Position numbers and translations under genes: made by a program. Of a stretch of DNA of 64,000 bases, positions 1 to 9,510 are shown in pieces. The DNA is from Hyphomicrobium sp. GTDB taxonomy: Bacteria; Pseudomonadota; Alphaproteobacteria; Rhizobiales; Hyphomicrobiaceae. The notes beneath the pieces are model-generated. The model saw only the letters and a program-made list of their open reading frames with translations, was not told the origin of the DNA and ran no database searches. The number at the start of each line of letters is the position of its first letter. Position 1 is the stretch's first letter. The stretch covers positions 186,001-250,000 of the forward strand of contig PERI01000003.1 of NCBI GenBank assembly GCA_002928515.1. The letters are read 5' to 3'.

Positions 1-496
1 ACTCTCCGATTTGGCGCTGGCGATAGTCCGTCATCCCGACGCGATCCAAAGCGACCGCAACCTTGTTGCGATCTTCTTGTGATGCCCGTCGTAAAAAACC
101 CATATGACCATAGCGGCCCATCATCACGACATCTTCGACCAGGACTGGAAAATTCCAATCGACGTCTTCGCTTTGCGGCACATAGGCAACGAGGTTTTGC
201 TTCAACGCGCTATCGACAGTTAAGCCGCTAATCTGCACGTCGCCCTTGATCGGCTTTACAAAGCCCATGATGGCTTTGAACAACGTTGACTTGCCGCTGC
301 CGTTGATGCCCACGAGCGCGCAAATCGTGCCTGCGTGGAGATTGAAAGTTGCGTCCTTTAAAGCGGTGTGACCATTGGGATAGGTCACGGTGACATCGCG
401 AACCGCAATGGACGGTGAGTTGTTCACTTCATCGCTCGCGCTTTTCTGTAGATTTTCCTGAGTTATCGACTTGTGACTGCCGTCATGTGCATTCAC
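1..496 (-). CDS. sitB: Manganese/iron ABC transporter ATP-binding protein, SitB-like (3' end cut by window)
   Basis: ATPase subunit expected to power import of Mn(II) or Fe(II) through an inner-membrane ABC importer. The Walker A motif GINGSGKST and the Q-loop stretch [11 protein letters not shown] are visible. The frame leaves the window just before the ABC signature, so about two thirds of the protein is present. I chose the GTG at 496-494 because it overlaps the stop of the substrate-binding gene by 4 bases (GTGA), typical of translational coupling. The ATG at 492 is in another frame that closes after nine codons. The permease should lie to the left, outside the window. Mn/Fe specificity is inferred from the neighbouring SitA-like protein; zinc is less likely. 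Confidence 0.88.
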   Translation of the reverse strand, partial: MNAHDGSHKSITQENLQKSASDEVNNSPSIAVRDVTVTYPNGHTALKDATFNLHAGTICALVGINGSGKSTLFKAIMGFVKPIKGDVQISGLTVDSALKQNLVAYVPQSEDVDWNFPVLVEDVVMMGRYGHMGFLRRASQEDRNKVAVALDRVGMTDYRQRQIGE

Positions 497-1431
497 GATG
501 AGAAGCCCTCGACGACCGTTTCAACCGTTACTTTCAAAAGATCCATATACGTGGGAACAGCACCTCCAGCAGCGCTTAAGCTGTCGACATAAAGTACGCC
601 GCCATATCGCGCGCCGGTTTCCTTTGCGATTTGCTTGGCGGGTTTGTCGGAAATGGTGCTTTCACTAAATAAGACTGGTATTTTATTCGCGCGCACCAAG
701 TCGATCAATTTGCGGACTTGTTGGGGCGTGCCCTGCTGATCGGCGTTGATCGGCCAGATATAGGCCTCACGCAAATTGTAATCGCGCGCGAGATAACTAA
801 ACGCGCCTTCGCTCGTTACCAGCCAGCGTTGATCTTGAGGAATTGTTTCAAAGCGTTTACGCAGCGGTCCGTCGAGAGCTTTGATTTTGGCAGCGTAAGC
901 GGCAGCGTTCGCAGCATAAGCGTCGGCGTTCTGTGGATCGTATTTTGCAAAAGCTTTGCGAATATTTTCGATATAGATGAGCGCATTCGATGGCGACATC
1001 CACGCATGCGGATTAGGTTTGCCGTTATAGGGACCTTCTGTGATCCCCATCGGCTCGATGCCTTCGGTCACGACAGCGCTCGGTACGTCTCTGACGTTTT
1101 CGAAGAATTTCTCGAACCATAATTCCAAGTTCATACCGTTCCAAAGAACGAGGTCGGCCGATTGCGCTTTGACGATATCGCCTGGTGTCGGCTGGTAATC
1201 GTGGATCTCGGCGCCTGGCTTTGTGATCGATTCAACTACGGCAGTGGTGCCAGCGACGTTCTGAGCAATGTCTTGAATGATCGTGAATGTGGTGACGACG
1301 CGAAACGACTTACTTGGCGCAACCTGATCATCCGCATTTGCAGCGAACGAGAGCGTTGCTGCGAGCAAACTGTATATCGCCGCTGTGAGAGCCAAAAAGC
1401 TCCAACGCGATGTCGAAATGATCTTAATCAT
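493..1431 (-). CDS. sitA: Metal ABC transporter substrate-binding protein, SitA/MntC-like
   Basis: Periplasmic cluster A-I metal-binding protein that delivers Mn(II) or Fe(II) to the SitB-containing ABC importer. Expected metal ligands are visible: His in GAEIHDYQ, His in [10 protein letters not shown], Glu in VTSEGAFSY and Asp in YVDSLS. The set and the segment INADQQGTP fit SitA/MntC better than ZnuA, which has a His-rich loop that is absent here. The N-terminus is a signal peptide ending near SFAANADDQ. The frame is open up to 1488, but the ATG at 1431 has an AGG five bases upstream and gives a normal signal peptide, so I prefer it. It is the first gene of the operon. Manganese over iron is inference. 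Confidence 0.9.
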   Translation of the reverse strand: MIKIISTSRWSFLALTAAIYSLLAATLSFAANADDQVAPSKSFRVVTTFTIIQDIAQNVAGTTAVVESITKPGAEIHDYQPTPGDIVKAQSADLVLWNGMNLELWFEKFFENVRDVPSAVVTEGIEPMGITEGPYNGKPNPHAWMSPSNALIYIENIRKAFAKYDPQNADAYAANAAAYAAKIKALDGPLRKRFETIPQDQRWLVTSEGAFSYLARDYNLREAYIWPINADQQGTPQQVRKLIDLVRANKIPVLFSESTISDKPAKQIAKETGARYGGVLYVDSLSAAGGAVPTYMDLLKVTVETVVEGFSS

Positions 1432-1477
1432 GGACCTGCCTGCCAATAGCTTCGCATGTTTTATAATGCTTCTTATG

Positions 1478-1509
1478 TGCAAAGTCAATCTAGTTAGGAA
1501 TGATTTGCA
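1478..1509. promoter_or_regulatory. Inverted repeat upstream of sitA, possible metal-regulator site
   Basis: TGCAAA at 1478-1483 is mirrored by TTTGCA at 1504-1509, with 20 bases between, in the AT-rich gap upstream of sitA. Alphaproteobacterial sit/mnt genes are commonly controlled by Mur (Fur family) or MntR, and the position suits an operator. The half-sites are short and the spacing is longer than a classical Mur site, so this is only a candidate. Confidence 0.3.
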
Positions 1510-1545
1510 TCTAGGATTTGCTTTAGTCTGGTGGGGATTCTTATC

Positions 1546-2502
1546 TCAGCGCTTTGTGAGCCGCATTATAGCTTGCCTCATCGCGTCCATCACGCCGGCT
1601 TCCGTCATCGCATGCCCTACGCCCTCGACGATCTGCAAATCGCAGTTGCCCCACCGTTGCGACAGATCGTATGCGGCTTTTGGAGGACACAATAAATCGT
1701 AGCGACCTTGAATGATCGCGCCAGAAATGCCGCGCAATCGCTGTGCGCCGTCGAGAAGTTGGTTCGGTCTTAGAAAAAAATCATGAGCGATGTAGTGCGC
1801 TTCGACGATGGGTGTCGGCGGCATCGGGTTGTCTTGAGAATAGTCTGCGCTGATCTCGACCTTACTCGGAACAAGTTCCGATAACGCCCGCTCGTAGGCG
1901 TGCCAGATTTGAGCGGCGGGTCGATGGATGGCTGGATCCGCATGCGTGAGGCGTCGCACATAAGCACCGAGAACATCTCCCCGTTCTGCCTCATCGATAT
2001 AATCCGCAAACGCGCGATAGAGTTCCGGCCAGAAGATCTGAGGGCCGGTGACAAATGCCCATTCTATTTCCGCGCGAGATGCCAAAAAGACCGCGCGCAA
2101 TACGAGGCCGCTCACGCGTTCCGGATGCTGTTGCGCATAGGCGATCGCCAATGTCGATCCCCACGAGCCGCCAACCACCAGCCATTGATCGATCGCAAAA
2201 TGTTGGCGAATTTTCTCAATGTCGGCGATCAGGTGATCCGTCGTATTCGCTGCGAGGGAAAGATAGGGGTGGCTTCGTCCCGCACCGCGCTGATCGTAGA
2301 GGATGACGTAGTGCTGCTCCGGATTGAACAGCCGCCGATGCATATGTTGCGCGCCACTGCCTGGACCACCGTGAAGAAAAATGCATGGTACGCCATCTCG
2401 GCGACCGACTTCTTCGACATACAGCCAATGTCCGTCGCCAACGTCGAGCATGCGCGCATCGAAGGGTCGTAACGGCACTTCGATGGATGTCGTCTCACTC
2501 AT
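1546..2502 (-). CDS. pip: Prolyl aminopeptidase (proline iminopeptidase), peptidase family S33
   Basis: Cytoplasmic alpha/beta-hydrolase that removes N-terminal proline from peptides. The 318 residues match the usual length. Family marks are the oxyanion motif HGGPGSG near residue 45, the nucleophile elbow GGSWGST near 112, the Asp region GRYDLLCPPKAAY near 268 and the catalytic His in VEGVGHAM near 296. No signal peptide is seen. It is a single gene, divergent from the copper block that starts at 2732; the 229-base gap between them must hold both promoters. The ATG at 2502 is the only sensible start. The family assignment is firm; the natural substrate is not shown. Confidence 0.93.
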   Translation of the reverse strand: MSETTSIEVPLRPFDARMLDVGDGHWLYVEEVGRRDGVPCIFLHGGPGSGAQHMHRRLFNPEQHYVILYDQRGAGRSHPYLSLAANTTDHLIADIEKIRQHFAIDQWLVVGGSWGSTLAIAYAQQHPERVSGLVLRAVFLASRAEIEWAFVTGPQIFWPELYRAFADYIDEAERGDVLGAYVRRLTHADPAIHRPAAQIWHAYERALSELVPSKVEISADYSQDNPMPPTPIVEAHYIAHDFFLRPNQLLDGAQRLRGISGAIIQGRYDLLCPPKAAYDLSQRWGNCDLQIVEGVGHAMTEAGVMDAMRQAIMRLTKR

Positions 2503-2731
2503 GAATATGGGCGAACTCCCTGGCTATGACGCCAACCTAAGCCTTATCGGCCTCCAAGTCCGGGGAAAATATCTCGGTTAAAATGATGAAGCGATGTTCG
2601 GCGTGTATTGCGCTGCGCTGTTGTTGCACGTTTGCTGCGCGACAATTCGGCAAATGCTCGCAAGTGTGTCTGCCAATTGCTTCGCCTTCGCAGCTATGCT
2701 TGTTTATGACCATATCTCGGGGATTTTAATG

Positions 2732-3169
2732 TCTCGTGCCCGTCGCCGTATAGTCAGTTTGGTCGCGCTTTTGAGCGTGATACTGCATGCCTACGCACTG
2801 GTGGGACACAACGCGATGATGGTGCAGGCTTCCTTGTCGCTGCCCACAACGTCATCCGCACAGTCTTCGATTCTCGCACAAATCGACTCTTTATCTATTA
2901 TTTGTCGCGCATACCCTGGTACCGATGTCGATGCCGCTCAATCAGCGTCAATGCATCAGAAAAACCCGGGCCAAAATCACAATAATGCGTCGTCATCGTG
3001 CCCGGTCTGTTCGGGCATAGCCATCGGTCATGCCGTCATTCCGCCGCCTCTTGTTGTCGTGCAACTTCTGCGCGGCTATTCGGTGATCGAACCCAGCGCA
3101 CACGTCGCCATCACGCATTTGGCTCGTGCCGCCTTGCCGCCTGCACGCGGCCCCCCAGCCCAGGTCTGA
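2732..3169 (+). CDS. DUF2946 family protein, first gene of copper block
   Basis: Small exported or membrane-anchored protein of the DUF2946 type. It starts with a basic stretch and a hydrophobic segment (LVALLSVILHAYALVG). The centre has the family pattern of His and Cys residues: HQKNPGQNHNN, then SSCPVCSGIAIGH. That pattern would suit metal handling. The open frame begins at 2594, but the ATG at 2732 has a good ribosome site (TCGGGGA) and a typical N-terminus, so it is preferred. DUF2946 genes often sit beside TonB-dependent copper receptors, as here: the receptor starts 86 bases downstream. A role in copper uptake is inferred from this neighbourhood; the biochemical function of the family is not known to me. 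Confidence 0.75.
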   Translation, partial: SRARRRIVSLVALLSVILHAYALVGHNAMMVQASLSLPTTSSAQSSILAQIDSLSIICRAYPGTDVDAAQSASMHQKNPGQNHNNASSSCPVCSGIAIGHAVIPPPLVVVQLLRGYSVIEPSAHVAITHLARAALPPARGPPAQV

Positions 3170-3255
3170 GATCATACTTTTTAGTCGTGCCGTAGCGCGT
3201 TTCGCATCGTCGAAACACGCCGTCCGCGCTCTCATCTCCTATCTGGATCACTGCC

Positions 3256-5565
3256 ATGAACCGTTCACTTACGGCCGTATTGCTCGGCACAACCGCACTT
3301 GTATGGACCAATGTATCTGCATTTTCTCAAGACGCTCAACCGGCATCATCGTTGCCTGATGTGGTTGTCGAACAACCCAGCGCCAAGCCAAAAGTGGCTG
3401 CGAAAGCCAAGCCAAAAAAAGCCAAGTCTGCTCCTGCCCAAACCCAAAGTGCGCCAGCCAATACAGGTGCATCGCCTCCTTCAGGCGAAAGCTATGAACC
3501 CGTCACAGCCTCAGGTCTTGGCGCGTCTGGCGGGACTTCAGGACCTATCGCTACGGGCACGCGCTCAGGCAGCCTCACAGTGCCAACAACCGCAGAAGCC
3601 AAAGCCGACATAGAAACTACGCCTGGCGGCGTTGATTTGGTGCCGAGCGATGAATACGCCAAAAGCACACCTGCCGTAACGCTCAAGGACGCACTCGATT
3701 ATGTGCCGGGCGTTTTCGTGCAGCCCAAGTGGGGCGAGGACTCGCGCTTATCCATTCGTGGTTCAGGTTTATCTCGCAACTTTCACGGTCGCGGGGTCAC
3801 GCTTTTAATGGACGGCGTGATCCCGATTACAACGGCTGATGGCGGCAGTGATTTTCAAGAAATCGATCCGTCCGCCTATCGCTTTATCGAAGTTTATAAG
3901 GGCGGTAACGCCCTGCGTTACGGCGCGAATTCTTTAGGTGGTGCGATCAATTTCGTGATCCCGACCGGCTATGACGCGGATTTGTTCGGCGCACGGCTCG
4001 ATGTCGGCTCGTTTGGCTTTCACAAACTTGCCGTCTCGTCTGGCGCTGTATCGGGTGCTGCAGATTATTTCATCACTGGCTCGTGGCAAGAACAGGATGG
4101 ATTCCGCGATCATTCCAGCGGAGAAAGCACCAGGGCGTCGGCTAACATCGGCTATCGACTTAGTGAGAACGTCGAGACGCGCTTTTACGTCAATGCAAAT
4201 CAAATCCGGCAAAAAATTCCGGGAGCCTTAACGCGTACCGAAGCGCTCACCGACCCCAAGAAGCCCAATCCGACAAACATTACGCTCGACTATGAACGCA
4301 ACCTCGATACTTTGCGCGTTGCCAACAAAACTGCGGTGCGCATTGCACCCGGTACTCTCGTGGAGCTTGGCGGCTTCTACATGGACCGCCACCTCGATCA
4401 CCCGATTTTCCAGGTTCTCGACAACCAGCATGATGAGTACGGCGGGTTCGCCCGCGTCGTGACTGACACCGAAATTGCCGGTTATCGCAATCGTCTGACT
4501 GCCGGTGTCAACATTCACAACGGCGAAATTCATGCCCGTAATTTCACGAGCGTATTTGGTGATCGCGGCGCGCTGGTCAATGACCAGATTCAGGATTCCC
4601 GCAATACCGTTCTGTATGCTGAAAATGCTTTCTACGCGACGTCTGCGCTAGCATTGATCGCGGGCGTTCAATGGTCGGATATCGAGCGAAGGCTCGATGA
4701 TCGCCTGATCTCACTTGTGAACGGTAATCCTGTAGACGAGTCCCGTCAGGGCGACTTCACGTCATGGAATCCTAAGGGCGGATTCACGTATGACTTCGCT
4801 CCTGGCATTCAGCTTTTCGGCAACGTTTCGAAAAGTTCGGAAGCCCCCACGTTCGGGGAAATTCGCTTCCCCGGTCAGATTGTCAGCGGTCAAGACCTCG
4901 GCACTCTGGATCAGCAGGAAGCGGTTACATATGAAATCGGAACGCGCGGAGCGCTGCCAGGAATTATTTGGGATCTGGCTCTCTATCGTTCGAACCTCGA
5001 CGGTGAATTCCAATGCCAGGTTGCCCGCAATATGGCTGGCGAAATTATACCAGGAAGCTGCAACCAGATTAATCTCGACAAGACCATTCATCAGGGCGTC
5101 GAGGTGGGTGTAGCTCTTCGCTTGATTGATGGCGTCTTTGCAAAGCATAACGGCGGTGACGAAGTTTGGCTGAACTCGGCCTACACCTTCAGTGACTTCC
5201 GCTTCGATGGCGATGCCGAATTCGGGGACAACGAACTTCCGGGTGCGCCGCGTCACTTCCTGCGCGCCGAGTTGCTCTATAAGCATCCGAGCGGAATCTA
5301 TTTTGGCCCGAACGTCGAATGGGTACCTGAAGCGTTCTACGTCGATAGTGCGAACACGCTTGAGACTGAAGAGTATGCGCTCCTTGGTGCCAAGCTTGGC
5401 TTCGATGACGGTGGCCCGATTTCAGCCTACATCGAGGGGCGCAACCTAACAGACGAAGCCTATATCGCCAGCGCTAGCATAGCCACGCGTGCAGTTGCTA
5501 CCGATCGCATCTTCGAACCGGGCAACGGACGGGCCGTTTACGGCGGCGTTCGCGTCAAGTGGTGA
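3256..5565 (+). CDS. TonB-dependent outer-membrane receptor, probably for copper
   Basis: Outer-membrane active transporter driven by TonB. Signal peptide residues 1-25. Then comes an unusual Ala/Lys/Pro/Ser-rich, low-complexity stretch (about residues 35-120). The plug domain follows (about 125-245) with TLKDALDYVPGVFVQ, SRLSIRGSGLSRNFHGRG and GANSLGGAINFV. The rest is a beta-barrel ending in aromatic-terminated GGVRVKW, as expected for outer-membrane insertion. The 769 residues are normal for the family. Substrate cannot be read from the barrel; copper is inferred from the DUF2946, DUF1775 and PCuAC genes on both sides. No heme- or siderophore-specific motif was recognised. Confidence 0.9.
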   Translation: MNRSLTAVLLGTTALVWTNVSAFSQDAQPASSLPDVVVEQPSAKPKVAAKAKPKKAKSAPAQTQSAPANTGASPPSGESYEPVTASGLGASGGTSGPIATGTRSGSLTVPTTAEAKADIETTPGGVDLVPSDEYAKSTPAVTLKDALDYVPGVFVQPKWGEDSRLSIRGSGLSRNFHGRGVTLLMDGVIPITTADGGSDFQEIDPSAYRFIEVYKGGNALRYGANSLGGAINFVIPTGYDADLFGARLDVGSFGFHKLAVSSGAVSGAADYFITGSWQEQDGFRDHSSGESTRASANIGYRLSENVETRFYVNANQIRQKIPGALTRTEALTDPKKPNPTNITLDYERNLDTLRVANKTAVRIAPGTLVELGGFYMDRHLDHPIFQVLDNQHDEYGGFARVVTDTEIAGYRNRLTAGVNIHNGEIHARNFTSVFGDRGALVNDQIQDSRNTVLYAENAFYATSALALIAGVQWSDIERRLDDRLISLVNGNPVDESRQGDFTSWNPKGGFTYDFAPGIQLFGNVSKSSEAPTFGEIRFPGQIVSGQDLGTLDQQEAVTYEIGTRGALPGIIWDLALYRSNLDGEFQCQVARNMAGEIIPGSCNQINLDKTIHQGVEVGVALRLIDGVFAKHNGGDEVWLNSAYTFSDFRFDGDAEFGDNELPGAPRHFLRAELLYKHPSGIYFGPNVEWVPEAFYVDSANTLETEEYALLGAKLGFDDGGPISAYIEGRNLTDEAYIASASIATRAVATDRIFEPGNGRAVYGGVRVKW

Positions 5566-5569
5566 TCGC

Positions 5570-6076
5570 ATGAGTTCTCGCGGCCACCTCCCAAATCTCC
5601 CGTTCCCAGTGGCCGCGATCCTTGCGGCCAGGACAACACTTTTCAGCGTTGTTCTGGCCGCCCTTTGCTTTTCTTCAGTTCCAGCCCGTGCCGATGATGC
5701 ATCTGATATCCGGCGTCTCATCGGTAAAACATGGGACAAACCTAATTCTAAAGTCGTCACAGATCCTATCGTTATCGTAGATAATTATGCGATTGCCAGT
5801 TGGACCCAAGGTGCACACGGTGGCCGTGCGTTGTTAAATCGCGATGGCGGACATTGGCGGGTCGTGCTGTGCAGCGGCGATCCTCTCAAGGAGGCCGTCT
5901 CGATTGCATCGGTCGGTGTTCCAGCAGACGTTGCTCAACGGCTTGCAAGCGAGCTTGCCGCGCAGGAGGCGACCGCGTCGGCTGAGCGTCGCGCATTGTT
6001 TTCAACATTCGATGGCATCGTTCTCATGGACGAGCCGTCGCATCAGCAATCCAAGCAGAAGGGCCATGCGCCATGA
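5570..6076 (+). CDS. Small exported protein of the copper-uptake-system-associated type
   Basis: Secreted protein of 168 residues with a signal peptide ending near SVPARADDAS. The mature part (about 125 residues) contains WDKPNSKVV, IASWTQGAHGGRALL and a single Cys in VVLCSGDPLK. It resembles proteins annotated as copper uptake system-associated, which sit between a TonB receptor and PCuAC-type genes in alphaproteobacteria; the resemblance is from memory. The ATG at 5570 lies five bases after the receptor stop. The longer open frame from 5489 lies inside the receptor gene and is unlikely. Its stop overlaps the next start (ATGA), so the three genes are almost certainly one operon. Molecular function unknown. 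Confidence 0.7.
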   Translation: MSSRGHLPNLPFPVAAILAARTTLFSVVLAALCFSSVPARADDASDIRRLIGKTWDKPNSKVVTDPIVIVDNYAIASWTQGAHGGRALLNRDGGHWRVVLCSGDPLKEAVSIASVGVPADVAQRLASELAAQEATASAERRALFSTFDGIVLMDEPSHQQSKQKGHAP

Positions 6077-7059
6077 AGATTTCTAACTTCGCGTGCAGCG
6101 CGACATTTACCGCAGTCTTGATGTGCTTTTCGACGGCAGCATTTGCACATGTGTCTATCGACAACGCCGAAACAAAGGGCGGAACGTTTAAGGCGCGTTT
6201 CAATGTACCTCACGGCTGTGAGGGGTCAGCGACCACCACTGTAAAAATTACCATTCCAGAAGGCATCATCGGCGTGAAACCGATGCCTAAGCCAGGTTGG
6301 ACCTTGGCCACGACAAAGGCAGCCTACGCCAAAACATACGATTACTTTCACGGCATGAAAGTTTCGGAAGGCGTGAAAACGGTCTCTTGGAGCGGCGGCA
6401 CACTTCTCAATGAGCACATCGACGAATTCACACTCAGTATGTTTGTCACCAAATCATTCACTCCCGGCACAAAGGTTTATTTTCCGGTTGAGCAACTTTG
6501 TGAGAAAGGTTCGCATGCGTGGATTGAAATCCCTACTGAGGGACAAGACGCTCACGATTTGAAATCGCCAGCCCCAGCCATCAAAATTGTTGCTCAAGTT
6601 TCCAACTCTGCATCTGCACAGACCCCATCCAATGATCGAACGTTCCAAGTTGGCAGTCTGAAAATTACCAACCCTTGGACGCGCGCCACGCCGGGTGGAG
6701 CAACCGTTGCCGCTGGCTACGTCGCCATTACAAATACCGGCACCGACACCGATCGCCTGATCGGCGGAAGCTTTCCTGCATCAGCGCGCGTTGAAGTTCA
6801 CGACATGACGATGACCGATGGTGTCATGAAAATGCGCGAGCTTGCCGATGGCATCGAAATCAAGCCAGGCGCAACGGTGACGCTTGCTCCCGGAGGGTTG
6901 CATTTGATGATGATGGACCTCAAGCAGCCTGTCGAAGTGGGTGCGCCGATCAAAGGACAACTCAAATTCGAGAAAGCCGGGACTGTGGATGTGGAATTTT
7001 CAGTTTCAGCTATTGGAAGCCAATCTTCTCAGCCATCCGATAAGCACGACCATCATTAA
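6073..7059 (+). CDS. DUF1775 (YcnI)-PCuAC fusion, periplasmic copper-binding protein
   Basis: Periplasmic protein with two copper-related domains. Residues 1-23 are a signal peptide ending AFA, leaving an N-terminal His (HVSIDNAE). This N-terminal His is the hallmark of the YcnI/DUF1775 copper-binding fold (about 24-175). Residues 220-320 are a PCuAC (DUF461) domain with the Met/His site split between VHDMTMTDGVMKM and GGLHLMMMDL. PCuAC chaperones pass copper to cytochrome oxidase assembly. The C-terminus is also His-rich (KHDHH). Here the two functions form one 328-residue polypeptide. It overlaps the preceding stop by 4 bases. Acquiring copper through the upstream receptor and holding it in the periplasm is the inferred role. 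Confidence 0.9.
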   Translation: MKISNFACSATFTAVLMCFSTAAFAHVSIDNAETKGGTFKARFNVPHGCEGSATTTVKITIPEGIIGVKPMPKPGWTLATTKAAYAKTYDYFHGMKVSEGVKTVSWSGGTLLNEHIDEFTLSMFVTKSFTPGTKVYFPVEQLCEKGSHAWIEIPTEGQDAHDLKSPAPAIKIVAQVSNSASAQTPSNDRTFQVGSLKITNPWTRATPGGATVAAGYVAITNTGTDTDRLIGGSFPASARVEVHDMTMTDGVMKMRELADGIEIKPGATVTLAPGGLHLMMMDLKQPVEVGAPIKGQLKFEKAGTVDVEFSVSAIGSQSSQPSDKHDHH

Positions 7060-7263
7060 ATTGTGGTCCAACAATTTTATAAGCCACTGTTAAATATACT
7101 TTATTGTGGAATTTGGCATACTCGGAGTCGAGCAATCTTCGATTTTGGGAAAAAATCTGCTATTGAGCGTAACGCTGAGGTGTCGGTAGGCGAAGATGAT
7201 CTAAGCCGCAAAATAGAGTGCCGTTCAGCGGTCGATAAACTGGCCAAGTCTATGGAGAGAACG

Positions 7264-8094
7264 ATGACGTCGCTCAACCTAAAATCGACCGCACTTGCAG
7301 CGCTCACGTTTATGGCTGGAGCTCTGGGTGCTTGGAGCACCGCAGTCCAGGCTGAAGAACCAGTCATCAGCGCGGAATGGCAGTCTATTCACAAGGATTT
7401 CTTCGGTTCGCGTGACATCGTCGATGCGACCGACAAGATCACGCTCGATACGCCGATCCGCGCGGAAGATGCAGCGATTGTTCCCATTACTATTAAAATG
7501 CCCGCAGAGTTTGCCAGCGGCGTAAAAAAGCTCACACTCGTCATCGACAAAAACCCTTCACCGATCGTCGGCGCGTTCACTTATGGCGCGGCGGCAGGTA
7601 AGGGCGATCGCATGCTCTCGACGCGGGTTCGCGTCGATCAATATTCTGACGTTCGCGCGATTGCAGAAACCGATGATGGCAAGTTGTACATGGTTTCGCG
7701 CTTTGTCAAAGCTTCAGGTGGATGTTCGGCTCCGGCCAGCAAAGATCTCGCCGAAGCTATGAAAGAAATTGGCAAGATGCGCATCAAGACTGCGATTGGA
7801 AAAACCAAAAGCGGTCTTTCGAATGAAGCGCAGGTCGCCATCAAACATCCCAATGTATCTGGTTTGATGATGGACCAGATTTCTCGCGCCTATCCCCCTG
7901 CCCATTTCATTACCAAAGTTGAAGTTAAGACGGGCGGTGAGTTGGTGTTCGCCATGGAGGGCGGTATCTCGATCAGTGAAGATCCAAGTCTGCGCTTCAG
8001 CTATGACGGCAACCCTGCCGATGTCATGGAGGTGAAGGCAGAGGATTCAGAAGGTGCTCATTTCGCGAGCAGTGCTGGTTCCAATCAGTCATAA
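7264..8094 (+). CDS. Fused SoxYZ-like sulfur carrier protein
   Basis: Exported protein of 276 residues with SoxY-like and SoxZ-like halves in one chain, as in the quinoprotein dehydrogenase-associated SoxYZ-like family. The signal peptide ends near TAVQAEE. The SoxY-like half ends with RFVKASGGCSAPAS, whose Cys would be the substrate-carrying residue, equivalent to the SoxY C-terminal GGCGG. The second half (from about 170) resembles SoxZ (ISRAYPPAHFITKVEVK). I chose the ATG at 7264, preceded by GGAGAG; the open frame to 7063 has no ribosome site and would bury the signal peptide. It stands 204 bases after the copper operon and 114 before soxC. The carried sulfur compound is unknown. Confidence 0.8.
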   Translation: MTSLNLKSTALAALTFMAGALGAWSTAVQAEEPVISAEWQSIHKDFFGSRDIVDATDKITLDTPIRAEDAAIVPITIKMPAEFASGVKKLTLVIDKNPSPIVGAFTYGAAAGKGDRMLSTRVRVDQYSDVRAIAETDDGKLYMVSRFVKASGGCSAPASKDLAEAMKEIGKMRIKTAIGKTKSGLSNEAQVAIKHPNVSGLMMDQISRAYPPAHFITKVEVKTGGELVFAMEGGISISEDPSLRFSYDGNPADVMEVKAEDSEGAHFASSAGSNQS

Positions 8095-8147
8095 GCACTC
8101 GCCGACAAACTCTCTACTGAGTTTTGTGCTGTCGCAAGAGCGAGACT

Positions 8148-8206
8148 CGGTATGACACTCACGATTCAATGCGCTCAGTTCTGCATTTAGTTTGGGTGTC
8201 ATACCG
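8148..8206. promoter_or_regulatory. 11-bp perfect inverted repeat just before soxC
   Basis: CGGTATGACAC at 8148-8158 and GTGTCATACCG at 8196-8206 are exact inverted copies separated by 37 bases. The second arm ends two bases before the soxC ATG. It could be an operator, or in mRNA a stem that hides the soxC ribosome site. No factor is known for it. Confidence 0.4.
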
Positions 8207-8208
8207 CC

Positions 8209-9510
8209 ATGACCACAAAGTTGTCGCCAGATGATCTCGTCGGGGCAGCTGGTGGTGGCTTGTTACATCGGCGCGTTCTGCTCAAAAGTGGTCTTGCTTT
8301 AGCAAGTGCCGGATTTGTGTCTGTGGGTCATGCTACAGACACTGATCCTGCAAAAGCGCCCGCGATAGAAAACCCGGCTTCGCCATCCTGGATGCACCAA
8401 CCCGGCAGTCCTTTTTCTGGCTACGGTGTGCCATCGAAATTTGAAAATCGCATCGTCCGGAGCATCGGTTCCAACCGAGATTTACCAGGCAATGGCGTGT
8501 CCTGGACACCGCTGGAATCGATTGAAGGCATCATTACACCAAGCAGCTTGCACTTTGAGCGTCATCATAACGGTGTGCCTGATATCGACCCCGCACAGCA
8601 TCGGCTGGTCATTCACGGATTGGTGCGAGCCCCGTTGTCTTTCACGATCGACGACTTATTGCGCTACCCGATGCAGTCTCAGATGTTGTTCGTCGAATGT
8701 GGTGGCAACAGCAATGCTGGTTGGCACGAAGAACCGATCCAACGCAGTGTCGGCTCATTCCACGGCCTCGTCTCATGCAGCGAGTGGGCCGGGGTTCCTC
8801 TTGCCATCTTGCTTGACCAAGTGGGCATCGATCCCAAGGCCGCTTGGGTGATCGCAGAAGGTGCGGACGCTGCCGTGATGAATGTCAGTCTGCCGGTTTC
8901 CAAATTGATGGATGACGCCATCGTTGCCCTCTACCAGAACGGCGAACGCATCCGCCCTGAGAACGGTTATCCGCTGCGCCTCATCGTTCCGGGCTGGGAA
9001 GGCGTGGTCAATGTGAAATGGCTGCGTCGTCTGCACATCACTGATCAACCCGTGATGGCGCGCAATGAGACCGCGAAATACACTGAACTTCTGCCATCCG
9101 GCAAAGCGCGTATGTTTACATTCGTGATGGAGGCCAAATCCCTCATTACATCGCCATCTTCGGGGCAAAAAATGCGTGGGCCCGATGTTTATGAAATTAA
9201 AGGTCTGGCTTGGAGTGGGCGCGGCAAAATTAAAAAAGTCGAAGTTTCAGCCGATGGCGGCACATCGTGGATGGAAGCTGCACTGCAAGAGCCGGTGCTT
9301 TCGCGATGCTTCACGCGCTTCCGTGCTGCCTGGAAATGGAACGGCGAGCCTGCCGTACTGAAAAGCCGCGCAACGGACGAGACAGGTTATGTGCAGCCAG
9401 AGCGCGATGTGTTGGTCGCGGAACGCGGACGCGACGGTTACTTCCATTACAATGCGATCGTCGCTTGGGAAATCGACGAAGACGGAGCCATACGCCATGT
9501 CTATGCGTAG
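8209..9510 (+). CDS. soxC: Sulfite dehydrogenase / sulfane dehydrogenase molybdopterin subunit SoxC
   Basis: Periplasmic molybdenum-cofactor enzyme of the sulfite oxidase family, partner of cytochrome SoxD. In known Sox systems SoxCD oxidises the sulfane sulfur bound to SoxYZ. The N-terminus has a twin-arginine-like signal (HRRVLLKSG then a hydrophobic stretch). The Mo-ligand Cys is in FVECGGNSNAGW (about residue 164). Further marks are HGLVRAPLSFTIDDL, NGYPLRLIVPGWEGVVNVKWL and a C-terminal dimerisation domain. The 433 residues are the normal length. Its 3' end overlaps soxD by 14 bases. Sulfite dehydrogenase activity alone is an alternative, because no soxAX or soxB is in the window. Confidence 0.9.
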   Translation: MTTKLSPDDLVGAAGGGLLHRRVLLKSGLALASAGFVSVGHATDTDPAKAPAIENPASPSWMHQPGSPFSGYGVPSKFENRIVRSIGSNRDLPGNGVSWTPLESIEGIITPSSLHFERHHNGVPDIDPAQHRLVIHGLVRAPLSFTIDDLLRYPMQSQMLFVECGGNSNAGWHEEPIQRSVGSFHGLVSCSEWAGVPLAILLDQVGIDPKAAWVIAEGADAAVMNVSLPVSKLMDDAIVALYQNGERIRPENGYPLRLIVPGWEGVVNVKWLRRLHITDQPVMARNETAKYTELLPSGKARMFTFVMEAKSLITSPSSGQKMRGPDVYEIKGLAWSGRGKIKKVEVSADGGTSWMEAALQEPVLSRCFTRFRAAWKWNGEPAVLKSRATDETGYVQPERDVLVAERGRDGYFHYNAIVAWEIDEDGAIRHVYA

